Source: a virus
DNA length: 48,302 nt
Reading direction: 5' to 3' (one strand)
Virus record (IMG/VR): IMGVR_UViG_3300042905_004817
Span: 1-48,302 of that record
In this document: in pieces, positions 1-5,837 of the stretch
Numbering within the stretch: position 1 is the first letter of the stretch
Layout of the letters: each line of letters opens with the position of its first letter
Program-made: the position numbers and the translations under genes
The notes under the pieces: generated by a model
What the model was told of the DNA's origin: nothing
What the model saw: the letters and a program-made list of their open reading frames with translations, nothing else
Databases searched by the model: none

Positions 1-115
1 ACCCCATCCATAAAACCACAGCCAACAAGGCCGCGAAAACCAAAGCCAAGACAACCAGGATCGCCATGGCCAAGTAGCCCAGGGAATCCAAATCGTCATC
101 CTCATGCCGCTGCAT
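1..115 (-). CDS. small single-pass membrane protein (C-terminus outside window)
   Basis: The leftward reading frame starts at ATG 115-113 and runs off the window edge after 38 codons. A GGAGG Shine-Dalgarno sequence lies 5-6 bases upstream of the start. The N-terminus is acidic (MQRHEDDDLDS) and is followed by a run of Leu, Val, Ala and Phe that makes one strong membrane helix. The gene overlaps the end of the 48-residue gene before it, so it belongs to the same leftward operon. The function is unknown; I could not see a family. Confidence 0.6.
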   Translation of the reverse strand, partial: MQRHEDDDLDSLGYLAMAILVVLALVFAALLAVVLWMG

Positions 116-248
116 CGGACCTCCGCCCTACGTACCGGGCCAGCAGCCACTTGTCACCCAACCGGGCAACCGAACGCGCCCAGTCCCTTTGATACCGCCG
201 GCTCTGTGGCCACAACTCACGCGCCTTCTTCAACAATCGGGTTCTCAT
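102..248 (-). CDS. small basic hypothetical protein, 48 aa
   Basis: ATG at 248-246 is preceded by GGAGG with a 7-base gap, and the frame stays open to TGA at 104-102. The product is arginine-rich with several tryptophans (MRTRLLKKARELWPQSRRY...) and probably helical. Its start overlaps the stop of the proline-rich gene upstream as ATGA, and its end overlaps the membrane-protein gene, which is the tight translational coupling typical of phage operons. I do not recognise a family. Confidence 0.6.
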   Translation of the reverse strand: MRTRLLKKARELWPQSRRYQRDWARSVARLGDKWLLARYVGRRSDAAA

Positions 249-400
249 AACAGTGCCTCCTGATACTTCGAAAGATCTGCCACGGGCTTGACGCGCCGCG
301 GCGGCTTGTAAGGCTGGCCACGATAGGTCGGGAACGGCCAGACAGGGGGATGGGTGGGTTTGGGTTGGCGGGGCAAGGCCCGCGGACCGGGGCTAGCCAT
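245..400 (-). CDS. proline-rich hypothetical protein, 51 aa
   Basis: ATG at 400-398 overlaps the end of the 84-residue gene by 8 bases, and the stop overlaps the next ATG as ATGA. The product is dominated by Pro, Arg and Lys (MASPGPRALPRQPKPTHPP...) with an aromatic stretch (VWPFPTYRGQPY) and is likely extended or disordered. Residues 5-8 (GPRA) are encoded by a copy of the CCGCGG-centred element found elsewhere in this genome, in the same reading phase as the other intragenic copies. Coding status rests on the tight overlaps at both ends. Confidence 0.5.
   Translation of the reverse strand: MASPGPRALPRQPKPTHPPVWPFPTYRGQPYKPPRRVKPVADLSKYQEALL
377..388. repeat. CCGCGG-centred dispersed element (GGCCCGCGGACC)
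   Basis: This copy lies inside the proline-rich gene on the minus strand, where it is read as GGT CCG CGG GCC (Gly-Pro-Arg-Ala). It is one of at least eight close copies of GGWCCGCGGNCC in the window. Confidence 0.5.
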
Positions 401-647
401 TTGGGTTCTCAAAAGTGATGTAGGCCGCCTCCTGGATCTCCTCGACCACGGAGTTGGAAATGATGCCCATGACGTCCTCGCCGCCCAAGGTCACGCCAAC
501 CAGGGTGTACGTGGCCGGCCAATCGCCCCGCGCTTCCTCCACCTCCAAAGTACAAACCAAAGGCTTGTCCGTCAACATCGTCTCGAACCAAAGCTCCACC
601 GTGTTGAAGTTGGGCCACACCGCACGGCCATTCGGTTTAGTGCTCAT
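393..647 (-). CDS. hypothetical phage protein, 84 aa
   Basis: The chosen start is ATG 647-645 (MSTKPNGRAVWP...), which has AAGGAG seven bases upstream; the frame stays open further upstream but without a ribosome binding site. It overlaps the preceding gene by 11 bases. The product looks like a compact alpha/beta protein with alternating strands (LVCTLEVEEARGDWPATYTLVGVTLGG) and a helical C-terminus. No recognised domain. It is part of the leftward small-gene operon. Confidence 0.65.
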   Translation of the reverse strand: MSTKPNGRAVWPNFNTVELWFETMLTDKPLVCTLEVEEARGDWPATYTLVGVTLGGEDVMGIISNSVVEEIQEAAYITFENPNG

Positions 648-894
648 TAGAACGCTCCTTCTCATGTCGTTGAGCATCGGTGTACATGGCCAACAAGGCC
701 TCCTGCAGCTTCTCCGGAGGAAGAGCCAAGGCCACACCAATCTTGGCCGCGGCCATCATCAGACCAAACATGCCAATCGAAGGCCTGTCTGTGATCTCCG
801 GCAGCACGTCCAAAAGGTCGTCTGCTACGGTCGTGATCTGGTCCATTGCATCCACCACACGCTGGGTGAAGGCCGGTGTTGCGTCATCTGTCAT
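637..894 (-). CDS. hypothetical protein, first gene of the leftward operon, 85 aa
   Basis: The start at ATG 894-892 (MTDDATPAF...) is preceded by the conserved AGAAAGGATAGA start element ending three bases upstream, so it is preferred over an upstream ATG at 918. The product is predicted helical, with a hydrophobic middle segment (IGMFGLMMAAAKIGVALAL) that could be a weak membrane helix or a helix core. It is the first gene after the leftward promoter at 946-974. Function unknown. Confidence 0.65.
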   Translation of the reverse strand: MTDDATPAFTQRVVDAMDQITTVADDLLDVLPEITDRPSIGMFGLMMAAAKIGVALALPPEKLQEALLAMYTDAQRHEKERSNEH

Positions 895-897
895 GCG

Positions 898-909
898 TCT
901 ATCCTTTCT
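898..909 (-). promoter_or_regulatory. conserved start element AGAAAGGATAGA
   Basis: This is the minus-strand copy of the 12-base element, ending three bases before ATG 894. It contains AAGGA, so it acts at least as a ribosome binding site, but the identity extends beyond what a Shine-Dalgarno sequence needs. Other exact copies lie at 2778, 3217, 4268, 5315 and 5874 on the plus strand. Confidence 0.75.
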
Positions 910-945
910 AATTTCCACCTGTGATGGTGGTGTTGTGGAGCTGTT

Positions 946-974
946 ATTGTGCGGTATGACGTGTTGATCGTCAA
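946..974 (-). promoter_or_regulatory. sigma70-type promoter for the leftward operon
   Basis: Read leftward, TTGACG (974-969) is followed by a 17-base spacer and CACAAT (951-946), matching the -35 and -10 consensus at 5/6 and 4/6. An inverted repeat TGACG-N7-CGTCA (957-973) overlaps the -35 box and could be an operator. Confidence 0.5.
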
Positions 975-1037
975 GTGGGCTGGGAGTGCGCGGATGTAGG
1001 GGGAAACCCGGAGAAAAGAGGGGGGAGAAGGGGTCGA

Positions 1038-1049
1038 GGACCGCGGACC
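1038..1049. repeat. CCGCGG-centred dispersed element (GGACCGCGGACC), intergenic
   Basis: An exact copy of the element also seen at 8064, 8563 and 9213. Here it is non-coding and is followed by GGGGCTTTTTGGGGG. Confidence 0.55.
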
Positions 1050-1066
1050 GGGGCTTTTTGGGGGTT

Positions 1067-1279
1067 CCTATAGAACTTTTTTGGGTAGAGGTGTTTTTTT
1101 AATTTTTTTCGTGGGAAATGGCGTAATTGGTGTAATGGCGTAATAGATGAATGAAATCAAGGGGTTGGAGCATCACGTTTCATTACGGGGAGGAACAGGT
1201 GTATGGATTTTTCTGGGGGTCGCGCGCGGTTATTTTTTTGAAAAAATTTTTCGTTGATGGCCAGAAAAAGTTCTATAGG
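1067..1279. repeat. 15-base inverted repeat pair with CTATAG core
   Basis: CCTATAGAACTTTTT at 1067-1081 is the exact reverse complement of AAAAAGTTCTATAGG at 1265-1279. The two arms bracket the AT-rich and iteron-like part of the control region. The arms themselves hold a partial palindrome (GTTCCTATAGAAC). They may be paired protein-binding sites or looping sites. Confidence 0.55.
1119..1144 (+). repeat. three iteron-like TGGYGTAAT repeats
   Basis: TGGCGTAAT (1119), TGGTGTAAT (1128) and TGGCGTAAT (1136) lie head to tail, spaced 9 and 8 bases apart. They sit directly after poly-T tracts, an arrangement often seen in replication origins or repressor-binding arrays. Confidence 0.45.
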
Positions 1280-1332
1280 CCAGGATCTAGGGGTTTGCCC
1301 TGAGTGCTTGTTGGGTGGCTTTGGGATGCCTG

Positions 1333-1360
1333 TTGCGCGGCTGCTGGGTCATGCTACACT
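1333..1360 (+). promoter_or_regulatory. extended -10 promoter for the rightward operon
   Basis: TTGCGC (1333-1338), a 16-base spacer and TACACT (1355-1360), with TG one base before the -10 box (TGCTACACT), form an extended -10 promoter. Transcription would start about 27 bases before the ATG at 1394. Confidence 0.45.
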
Positions 1361-1393
1361 GGTTGCAGTTGGAACACGCTTGGAGTGCACAGA

Positions 1394-1642
1394 ATGGACA
1401 CTTTGGACATCGAATCGGGGATCCCGATACCTGAGGAGGGGACGGTTCAGAAGTACCCGCTGCGGGACATGGAGCCGGGCGACAGCATCTTCTTCCCGAA
1501 GGACCAGGAGAAGGTCGCTGCCAGCGCCCGGTCCTGCGCGTGGCGGTTCTCGAAGATGCAGGATCCCCCCTGGGTGTTCACGCTGCGCCGGACCAACCCG
1601 CTCAAGGACAAGGACGGCTTCCGTCTTTGGAGGATCAAGTGA
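1394..1642 (+). CDS. small conserved phage protein with a GDSIFF motif, 82 aa
   Basis: The start ATG 1394 (MDTLDIESGIP...) has TTGGAG eight bases upstream; the frame is open further upstream but lacks a ribosome binding site. The pattern KYPLRDMEPGDSIFFPKDQEK...ARSCAWRFSK...FTLRR...GFRLWRIK matches my memory of small phage proteins with a 'M.xGDSFFVP' beta element and a helix, a family of unknown function often found near replication or terminase genes. It overlaps the terminase small subunit start by 4 bases. Family assignment is from memory only. Confidence 0.7.
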   Translation: MDTLDIESGIPIPEEGTVQKYPLRDMEPGDSIFFPKDQEKVAASARSCAWRFSKMQDPPWVFTLRRTNPLKDKDGFRLWRIK

Positions 1643-2304
1643 CCAAGAAGGACGTTTGGAATGTGCCGCCGGTCATCCCAAACAAGGCGGCCAAGCGGCT
1701 ATCCGGTCAGGTCAAGCCCCTGAAGCAGTACAAGTCCCTGAACCCCAAGCAATGGAAGTTCGTTCAAGAGTACGTAGCAGGGGACGGCCGGGTGACGCTG
1801 AAGGAGGCCGCCATCCGGGCTGGGTACAACCCGAAGTCCGCCTCGGTGATGGCTTGGAAGCTGACCAATCCTGACGAGTATCCCGAGGTCGTGTCCGCGA
1901 TCCAGTCCTACCGGGCTGAGCTGGCGTCGAAGTACAACACTTCGTACGAGCGGCACATGAAGGACCTGCAGACCATCCGCGACAAGGCGCTCGAGGCTGG
2001 CGCGTTCGCTGCTGCAGTCCAGGCGGAGTACCGCCGCGGTCAGGCCCTGGGGACTATCTACGTCGAGCGGAAGGAAATTCGCCATGGGACCATCGACTCG
2101 ATGTCCAAGGAAGAGGTGCAGCGCAAGCTGGATGAGATCAAGAAGCTGTACGGCGGCCCGCCCCCGACTGCCCTCATTGATGCCGATACCGGGCAGGTGA
2201 TCGAAAGTGTCTCCCGAGAGCTTGACCCACCTTTTGACCCTGGAGTGGCGGACCCTCCGCCTGACGTCTTCGAAGAGGTTCCTCCCGATGCCAACAACCC
2301 CTGA
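1639..2304 (+). CDS. terminase small subunit
   Basis: The gene starts at GTG 1639, five bases after GGAGG, and overlaps the previous stop. Residues about 30-75 (KSLNPKQWKFVQEYVAGDG...) match the terminase_2-type small subunit: a DNA-binding helix-turn-helix with 'LNPKQxxFVxEYxxxG...AAIRAGYxxKSA'. The middle is helical and would form the oligomerisation core, and the tail is acidic and proline-rich, probably the contact for the large subunit. Small subunits recognise the packaging start site and recruit the motor. Unusually, the large-subunit gene lies about 4.3 kb downstream. Confidence 0.85.
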   Translation: MTKKDVWNVPPVIPNKAAKRLSGQVKPLKQYKSLNPKQWKFVQEYVAGDGRVTLKEAAIRAGYNPKSASVMAWKLTNPDEYPEVVSAIQSYRAELASKYNTSYERHMKDLQTIRDKALEAGAFAAAVQAEYRRGQALGTIYVERKEIRHGTIDSMSKEEVQRKLDEIKKLYGGPPPTALIDADTGQVIESVSRELDPPFDPGVADPPPDVFEEVPPDANNP

Positions 2305-2749
2305 GGCCCGGCTTTCTCGCCGGGTTCGAATTGCCCTGCAGGAACACGGCTGCGCGGTCGAACGGATTGAGAACCGGGTCAACTTGGGCGTGCCTGACAT
2401 GCTGGTGGGGATTGGCTCCCGGTTTGTGATGCTCGAGCTCAAGGCCCTTACCCGCGGGCTTGCGGTTGCCCTGCGGCCGCACCAAATTGCCTTTCTAACC
2501 CGACACTCACGTGCTGGCCGCCCCTGCTTTGTCTTGGTGCACGATGGCGGCTCCGTCAATCGAAAGGCTTCGTTGAGCTTGTATTCCGGCACTCAGGCGC
2601 TCGAGCTTGCCGAGATAGGCCTACGGGCGGCGCCTATCATGAGCTGGCCGGACCGTGAAATTGACTGGCCTGCCCTGGTCGAGCTGCTATCGGCCGGGGT
2701 TTACCGATTAGAAAATCCAATTGGACCGGACCCTGACGATCCGGCATAG
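2288..2749 (+). CDS. small PD-(D/E)XK-fold nuclease, 153 aa
   Basis: ATG 2288 overlaps the end of the terminase small subunit and has GAGG about nine bases upstream. Residues 34-72 carry the nuclease core: GVPD (Asp37), a strand ending in MLELKA (Glu50-x-Lys52), then RPHQ (Gln66) and a helix, followed by FVLVHDGG. This is the layout of VRR-NUC and phage Holliday-junction-type nucleases, which cut branched or free DNA ends. An upstream Glu (28) may complete the site. Next to the terminase gene it may process packaging or recombination intermediates; that role is inferred. Confidence 0.7.
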   Translation: MPTTPEARLSRRVRIALQEHGCAVERIENRVNLGVPDMLVGIGSRFVMLELKALTRGLAVALRPHQIAFLTRHSRAGRPCFVLVHDGGSVNRKASLSLYSGTQALELAEIGLRAAPIMSWPDREIDWPALVELLSAGVYRLENPIGPDPDDPA

Positions 2750-2777
2750 TTGATCCCGCTGCATCCCGCAGCAACAT

Positions 2778-2790
2778 AGAAAGGATAGAG
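2778..2790 (+). promoter_or_regulatory. conserved start element AGAAAGGATAGAG
   Basis: An exact copy, three bases before ATG 2793. TTGATC at 2750 may be a weak -35 box upstream, with no good -10. Confidence 0.7.
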
Positions 2791-2792
2791 CG

Positions 2793-2945
2793 ATGAAAAC
2801 CTATTGGGCGAGAATTCAGCACGAAGGGACCGGCCGCGTTTATATCGTGCCGGTGTTGGCTTCTACTCTGCAGCGGGCCGCCGAAAAGGCGCGCGACTGG
2901 CCGTATATGGCCGAAGGCTACATCCTTTTGGGGGTGGCATCATGA
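2793..2945 (+). CDS. small hypothetical protein, 50 aa
   Basis: ATG 2793 follows the conserved start element, and the frame runs to TGA 2943-2945. The product starts MKTYWARIQHEGTGRVYIVPVLASTLQ, which looks like two beta strands and a helix. The stop overlaps the next start as ATGA. The start element and the overlap support it as a real gene; no family is recognised. Confidence 0.65.
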   Translation: MKTYWARIQHEGTGRVYIVPVLASTLQRAAEKARDWPYMAEGYILLGVAS

Positions 2946-3175
2946 AAGTTTGGATTGAGCTGCCCGTCCCCGCTTCCCCTGACGAAGCCGCCGAGCTCGA
3001 GCGGCATGCTGACGCCATGCTAGACCGTTTGAACAAGGGCGGGCTTTCTTTCTTTTGGTCCGCCGAGGATTCACGCTGGTGGCTTATTCAGCGCAGCAGC
3101 GGCGCTTATTGGACCCTCACGGACAATGGGCACTGGTTTGATATGGCGCGCATGGATTTATTCGAAACCGCTTGA
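2942..3175 (+). CDS. hypothetical protein, 77 aa
   Basis: ATG 2942 overlaps the previous stop (ATGA), indicating coupled translation. The product has an N-terminal strand (MKVWIELPVPAS), a charged helix (PDEAAELERHADAMLDRLNKGG) and a tryptophan-rich C-terminal half. No domain is recognised. TTGACG at 3172-3177, overlapping its stop, could be the -35 box of a promoter for the next gene, but the matching -10 (TAAGCT, 18 bases on) is poor. Confidence 0.65.
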   Translation: MKVWIELPVPASPDEAAELERHADAMLDRLNKGGLSFFWSAEDSRWWLIQRSSGAYWTLTDNGHWFDMARMDLFETA

Positions 3176-3216
3176 CGACAGAACCGGCCGCGGGCTAAGC
3201 TGCGGCTGTCATCAAC

Positions 3217-3229
3217 AGAAAGGATAGAG
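3217..3229 (+). promoter_or_regulatory. conserved start element AGAAAGGATAGAG
   Basis: An exact copy, ending just before GC and ATG 3232. Confidence 0.7.
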
Positions 3230-3231
3230 CG

Positions 3232-3927
3232 ATGATCAAGACAGTGGCCGTATCCGGCAACAGCAAAACCGGACCCATAGCCGTTACTTACCGCAGCGGT
3301 GCACATGAAACCTACGGGACGTGTCCGAAAAGCTGCGCGCTGCACCCTAAAAATGAAACCGGCGCCCACACGGTGGACGCGGAATACCTCGCGGCGGTTA
3401 TCGACGCGGTCCCGCCGGGCGGCTTAGCTTGGACCTATTCGCATTTCCCGGCCGCGGCGCTGCCGCACCCTACGCCGGGAAAAACCGTTATCAATTCGAG
3501 CTGTGATGACATGCGGGACGCTGTCTTGGCGGTGGAATCCGGCCGCCCAGCGGTTTACGCCGCACCGGCCGACACGGTGGACACGTGGCCGCGGGTGTTC
3601 CAGGGCGTGCAATTCCTGCGCTGCCCGGCCGAGTTGAGCGAGGATTTCAACTGTCAGCGCTGCGGGAACGGCCGCCCCTTGTGTGCCCGCGGAGAGCGGG
3701 ACTACGTGGTGGTTTTCGTGGCGCACGGTAGCGGGAAGAAAAAGGTAGGCACCGGCAAGGGTGGCTGTTATGCCGCTGGGGGCCCGACAGCTATTCAATG
3801 GCACGGAACCCGGACGAAGGGCGCTGCCGACGATGTCCAAACCCTGCGGGATTTTGCTCGAGCCCTGCCTTATGGCTCGATGCTGCGCCACCATGTGGCG
3901 GGTGATATCGGCCGGGAGGATTTCTAA
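3232..3927 (+). CDS. conserved cysteine-containing phage protein, 231 aa
   Basis: The start follows the conserved start element. The N-terminus (VAVSGNSKTGPIAVTYR) is followed by a CxxxC pair (Cys31, Cys35, in TCPKSCALHP), a GGLAWTYSHFP segment, and later an NCQRC...GRPLCARG...GGCYAAGGPTA block. This spaced cysteine pattern suggests a metal or Fe-S site. I remember similar unnamed phage proteins (a DUF7227-like pattern) but cannot confirm this. No catalytic function can be assigned. A 22-residue membrane peptide gene follows directly. Confidence 0.7.
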   Translation: MIKTVAVSGNSKTGPIAVTYRSGAHETYGTCPKSCALHPKNETGAHTVDAEYLAAVIDAVPPGGLAWTYSHFPAAALPHPTPGKTVINSSCDDMRDAVLAVESGRPAVYAAPADTVDTWPRVFQGVQFLRCPAELSEDFNCQRCGNGRPLCARGERDYVVVFVAHGSGKKKVGTGKGGCYAAGGPTAIQWHGTRTKGAADDVQTLRDFARALPYGSMLRHHVAGDIGREDF

Positions 3928-3996
3928 ATGTTCCTGGTGGCGCTGCTGGTGTTTTTCGCGCTTTGGTGGATTGTGGACCGCATCGATCCCGGGTGA
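3928..3996 (+). CDS. tiny membrane peptide, 22 aa
   Basis: ATG 3928 directly follows the previous stop and has GGGAGG eight bases upstream. The product is almost entirely one hydrophobic helix (MFLVALLVFFALWWIV) with a short charged tail (DRIDPG). The ribosome binding site and spacing favour a real small gene, but it is too short for certainty. Confidence 0.4.
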   Translation: MFLVALLVFFALWWIVDRIDPG

Positions 3997-4015
3997 CAGT
4001 TAACGCGAACGAGAA

Positions 4016-4030
4016 TGAGATTGATTCTCA
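4016..4030 (+). promoter_or_regulatory. Fur-box-like dyad
   Basis: TGAGATTGATTCTCA matches the 7-1-7 Fur consensus TGATAATnATTATCA at 11 of 14 positions and has outer arms ATGAGA/TCTCAT. It lies about 170 bases upstream of the visible promoter, so a direct repressor role there is not obvious. Confidence 0.3.
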
Positions 4031-4145
4031 TCGCGGAATTGCTCGGGGTTTAATCCGCGGTTTCCCGGTTGATTCAGCATACGGAAACCAGGCCCCCGGG
4101 CCCTGTCCCGCACTCCCTGAAACGTGGCGCGGGGCGCTCGGGCCC

Positions 4146-4166
4146 CGGTCCGCGGGGCGCGGACCG
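4146..4166. repeat. hairpin built from the GGTCCGCG/CGCGGACC element
   Basis: The arms CGGTCCGCG and CGCGGACCG pair perfectly around GGG. There is no T-run after it, so it is not a standard terminator. Confidence 0.55.
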
Positions 4167-4202
4167 TTAATCGATTCGGCCAATTAGATTGAAAAATTCA
4201 AT

Positions 4203-4231
4203 TTGACCGCGGCGCGCGGTGCTTTAATAAT
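4203..4231 (+). promoter_or_regulatory. strong sigma70-type promoter
   Basis: TTGACC (4203-4208), a 17-base spacer and AATAAT (4226-4231) match the consensus at 5/6 each. It drives the DUF932-type gene at 4283 and probably the small genes after it. Confidence 0.65.
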
Positions 4232-4267
4232 TCGAACCATGCCGGGCCGCGGTGGCCGGGCGTAAAC

Positions 4268-4280
4268 AGAAAGGATAGAG
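4268..4280 (+). promoter_or_regulatory. conserved start element AGAAAGGATAGAG
   Basis: An exact copy, followed by AA and ATG 4283. Confidence 0.7.
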
Positions 4281-4282
4281 AA

Positions 4283-5245
4283 ATGGCTCACATGATCGAC
4301 ACCACGACCGGCACGGCCGCCATGGCCTACGTGGGAAATACGCCGTGGCACGGGCTCGGCGCCCAGCTGCAGCCGGGCGCCAGCATCGAGGAGTGGACCC
4401 AGGCCGCGCGCATCGGGTATACCGTGCTCGAGTCCCCGGTCCTGTATGAGAGCCCCGCGGCCACGGAGCTGCAGCGGTGGCCGAACCGAAAGGTGCTGCA
4501 CCGGTCCGATACCGGTGCACCGTTGGCCGTGGTATCGGACGGCTACAACGTGGTGCAGCCGGCGGACCTAATGGGGTTCTTTGCTAAGCTGGCGGAGCTG
4601 GGCGGGTTCGAGCTCGAGACGGCCGGAGCCCTGAGCGATGGCCGCCGGGTTTGGGCCCTGGCCCGCGTGGCGGAGGCCGCCGAGGTAGTGGACGGGGACG
4701 CGGTGCGCCCCTATCTGCTGTTCGGCACGTCCTACGATGGGACCATGGCCACGGTGGCGAAGTTCACCGATATCCGCGTGGTATGCAATAACACCATCGT
4801 GCGGGCCCTGGACCAGGGGAACGGCTCGGTGCGTGTGCTGCACTCGGAAAAGTTCGACGCGGACAAGGTCCGCCTGCAGCTGGGCATTGTGGCGAATTCG
4901 TGGGAGCGGTTCCTGGTGCAGTCCCGTGCCCTGGCCACCGTGCCGATGGACGACACGCAGGCGGACGAATTCGTGAAGGCGCTGCTCGAGCCCTATCACA
5001 CGAGCCGCATCGAGCTCAAGGATACGAAGGCGTATCGCCGCGTGCTGCAGCTGTTCCGTGGCGCCGCCATCGGCGCCGATATCCCGGGCGTGGCCGGCAC
5101 GCGCTGGGCGATGTTGAACGCTGTGACCCAGCTGGTGGACCACGAGCGCGGCCGCAGCACCGGCACCCGGCTCGAGAGCGCATGGTTCGGCACGGGCGCC
5201 GCGCTCAAGCTGCGCGCGGTGGAACTATTGAGCGAGGGAACCTAA
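4283..5245 (+). CDS. DUF932 / phage-plasmid-like protein (TIGR03299 type), 320 aa
   Basis: The start follows the strong promoter and the conserved start element. The sequence carries the recognised family features: 'NTPWHGLGAQL' near the N-terminus, 'VVSDGYNVVQPADLMGFF', 'YLLFGTSYDGTMA', 'DIRVVCNNT' and a C-terminal region with 'GTRWAMLNAVTQLVDHERG...SAWFGTGA'. Length of about 320 residues is usual for the family. Members occur in phages and plasmids, often near replication or recombination genes; the biochemical role is unknown. Its own promoter suggests high early expression. Confidence 0.85.
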   Translation: MAHMIDTTTGTAAMAYVGNTPWHGLGAQLQPGASIEEWTQAARIGYTVLESPVLYESPAATELQRWPNRKVLHRSDTGAPLAVVSDGYNVVQPADLMGFFAKLAELGGFELETAGALSDGRRVWALARVAEAAEVVDGDAVRPYLLFGTSYDGTMATVAKFTDIRVVCNNTIVRALDQGNGSVRVLHSEKFDADKVRLQLGIVANSWERFLVQSRALATVPMDDTQADEFVKALLEPYHTSRIELKDTKAYRRVLQLFRGAAIGADIPGVAGTRWAMLNAVTQLVDHERGRSTGTRLESAWFGTGAALKLRAVELLSEGT

Positions 5246-5261
5246 TAGAAAAGTTTCATTG

Positions 5262-5283
5262 GCCACGGCCCGCGGGCCGTGGC
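5262..5283. repeat. 22-base perfect palindrome
   Basis: The left arm GCCACGGCCCG is followed directly by its reverse complement CGGGCCGTGGC. It belongs to the same CCGCGG-type element group and sits just upstream of the hairpin leader at 5284. Confidence 0.6.
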
Positions 5284-5329
5284 ACATTATGGGTGTCGCG
5301 TGGTGCGACACCTTAGAAAGGATAGAGCG
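5284..5329 (+). promoter_or_regulatory. hairpin leader with conserved start element, copy 1
   Basis: ACATTATGGGTGTCGC is followed by a hairpin GGTGTCGC-GTGGT-GCGACACC (5292-5312) and then AGAAAGGATAGAG (5315-5327) before ATG 5330. The same order, with near-identical bases, is repeated at 5838-5885. CATTAT may be a -10 box, but no -35 is obvious. Confidence 0.5.
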
Positions 5330-5536
5330 ATGAAAGTCTCCCGATTGATCGAGCTGCTGCAACAGTGCAGCCAGGATGCCGAGGTTCTGTTCTGGGACGG
5401 CGACGAGCGCCGCGTTATCAGCGAGCTTCTGCCCGTTGACCAGTGGCACGAAGGTGGCCGCTTTGTCGATATCAACCTGCACGAGCCCCGGATCGAGCGC
5501 ACCGGCATGCAAGCATTCGGTGGGGTGGCAGCATGA
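5330..5536 (+). CDS. small hypothetical protein, 68 aa
   Basis: ATG 5330 follows the hairpin leader and start element. The N-terminus MKVSRLIELLQQCSQDAEVLFWDGD resembles small phage and bacterial proteins with a 'KVSELIELLQ..DPDAEV' helix-strand unit of unknown role. The stop overlaps the next ATG (ATGA). Confidence 0.65.
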   Translation: MKVSRLIELLQQCSQDAEVLFWDGDERRVISELLPVDQWHEGGRFVDINLHEPRIERTGMQAFGGVAA

Positions 5537-5766
5537 GTCAGCACCTCTCCCCCATCAGCCACTATCGCGCTTCCCTGTTCGGGAGCCGCGACTCGGTGCC
5601 CGAGGCGCTCGAGTACGTTCGCGATGTCGCGAACGCTGCCGGCCGTGACGGTATCGCCGTCTACACCGCCGCCCTGGTGCTGCTCAACTCCGTGATCGAC
5701 GAAGTCGAACGCGCAGAGCTGCGCGCGTTCGAACCGAGCGACTGGGACCAGGACATCCCCTTCTAG
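5533..5766 (+). CDS. hypothetical protein, 77 aa
   Basis: The start overlaps the previous stop as ATGA, so the two are translationally coupled. The product is mostly helical (SVPEALEYVRDVANAAGRDG...AALVLLNSVIDEVERAEL) with an acidic, aromatic tail (DWDQDIPF) that could bind a partner such as a single-strand DNA-binding protein or sliding clamp; that is speculation. No family is recognised. Confidence 0.6.
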   Translation: MSQHLSPISHYRASLFGSRDSVPEALEYVRDVANAAGRDGIAVYTAALVLLNSVIDEVERAELRAFEPSDWDQDIPF

Positions 5767-5784
5767 GTGCTGGCATGAGCCCCG

Positions 5785-5810
5785 GCTATCGGCGCCCCGG
5801 CGCCGATAGC
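5785..5810. other. strong GC-rich hairpin
   Basis: The arms GCTATCGGCGCC and GGCGCCGATAGC pair perfectly around CC. No T-run follows, so if it ends transcripts it is not by the classic intrinsic route. Confidence 0.5.
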
Positions 5811-5837
5811 GACAATTCACTGTACCCGGACCGCGAA

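Larger units (their letters stand above)
895..1393. other. divergent non-coding control region
   Basis: About 500 bases separate the leftward small genes from the rightward operon, and I see no convincing gene here. The region holds a leftward promoter, a rightward promoter, T-rich and A-rich tracts around 1080-1110 and 1230-1250, three TGGYGTAAT repeats and a 15-base inverted repeat whose arms lie about 180 bases apart. The combination would suit an origin of replication or the main early/late switch, but the sequence alone does not decide. Confidence 0.5.
3997..4282. other. non-coding leader region before the DUF932-type gene
   Basis: About 285 bases without a convincing gene. It contains a Fur-box-like dyad at 4016-4030, a GC-rich hairpin at 4146-4166, a small dyad ATTGAA-AAA-TTCAAT at 4188-4202 and a strong promoter at 4203-4231. 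The dyad abuts the -35 box and could be an operator. Confidence 0.5.

Noticed and set aside
1067-1082. T7-type phage promoter suggested by CTATAG
   Set aside because: Only the CTATAG core matches, the rest of the consensus is missing and no single-subunit RNA polymerase gene is visible in the window.
1254-1874. 206-codon frame overlapping the first rightward genes
   Set aside because: Its composition (Arg/Ser/Thr rich) is that of an out-of-frame reading of the genes at 1394 and 1639.
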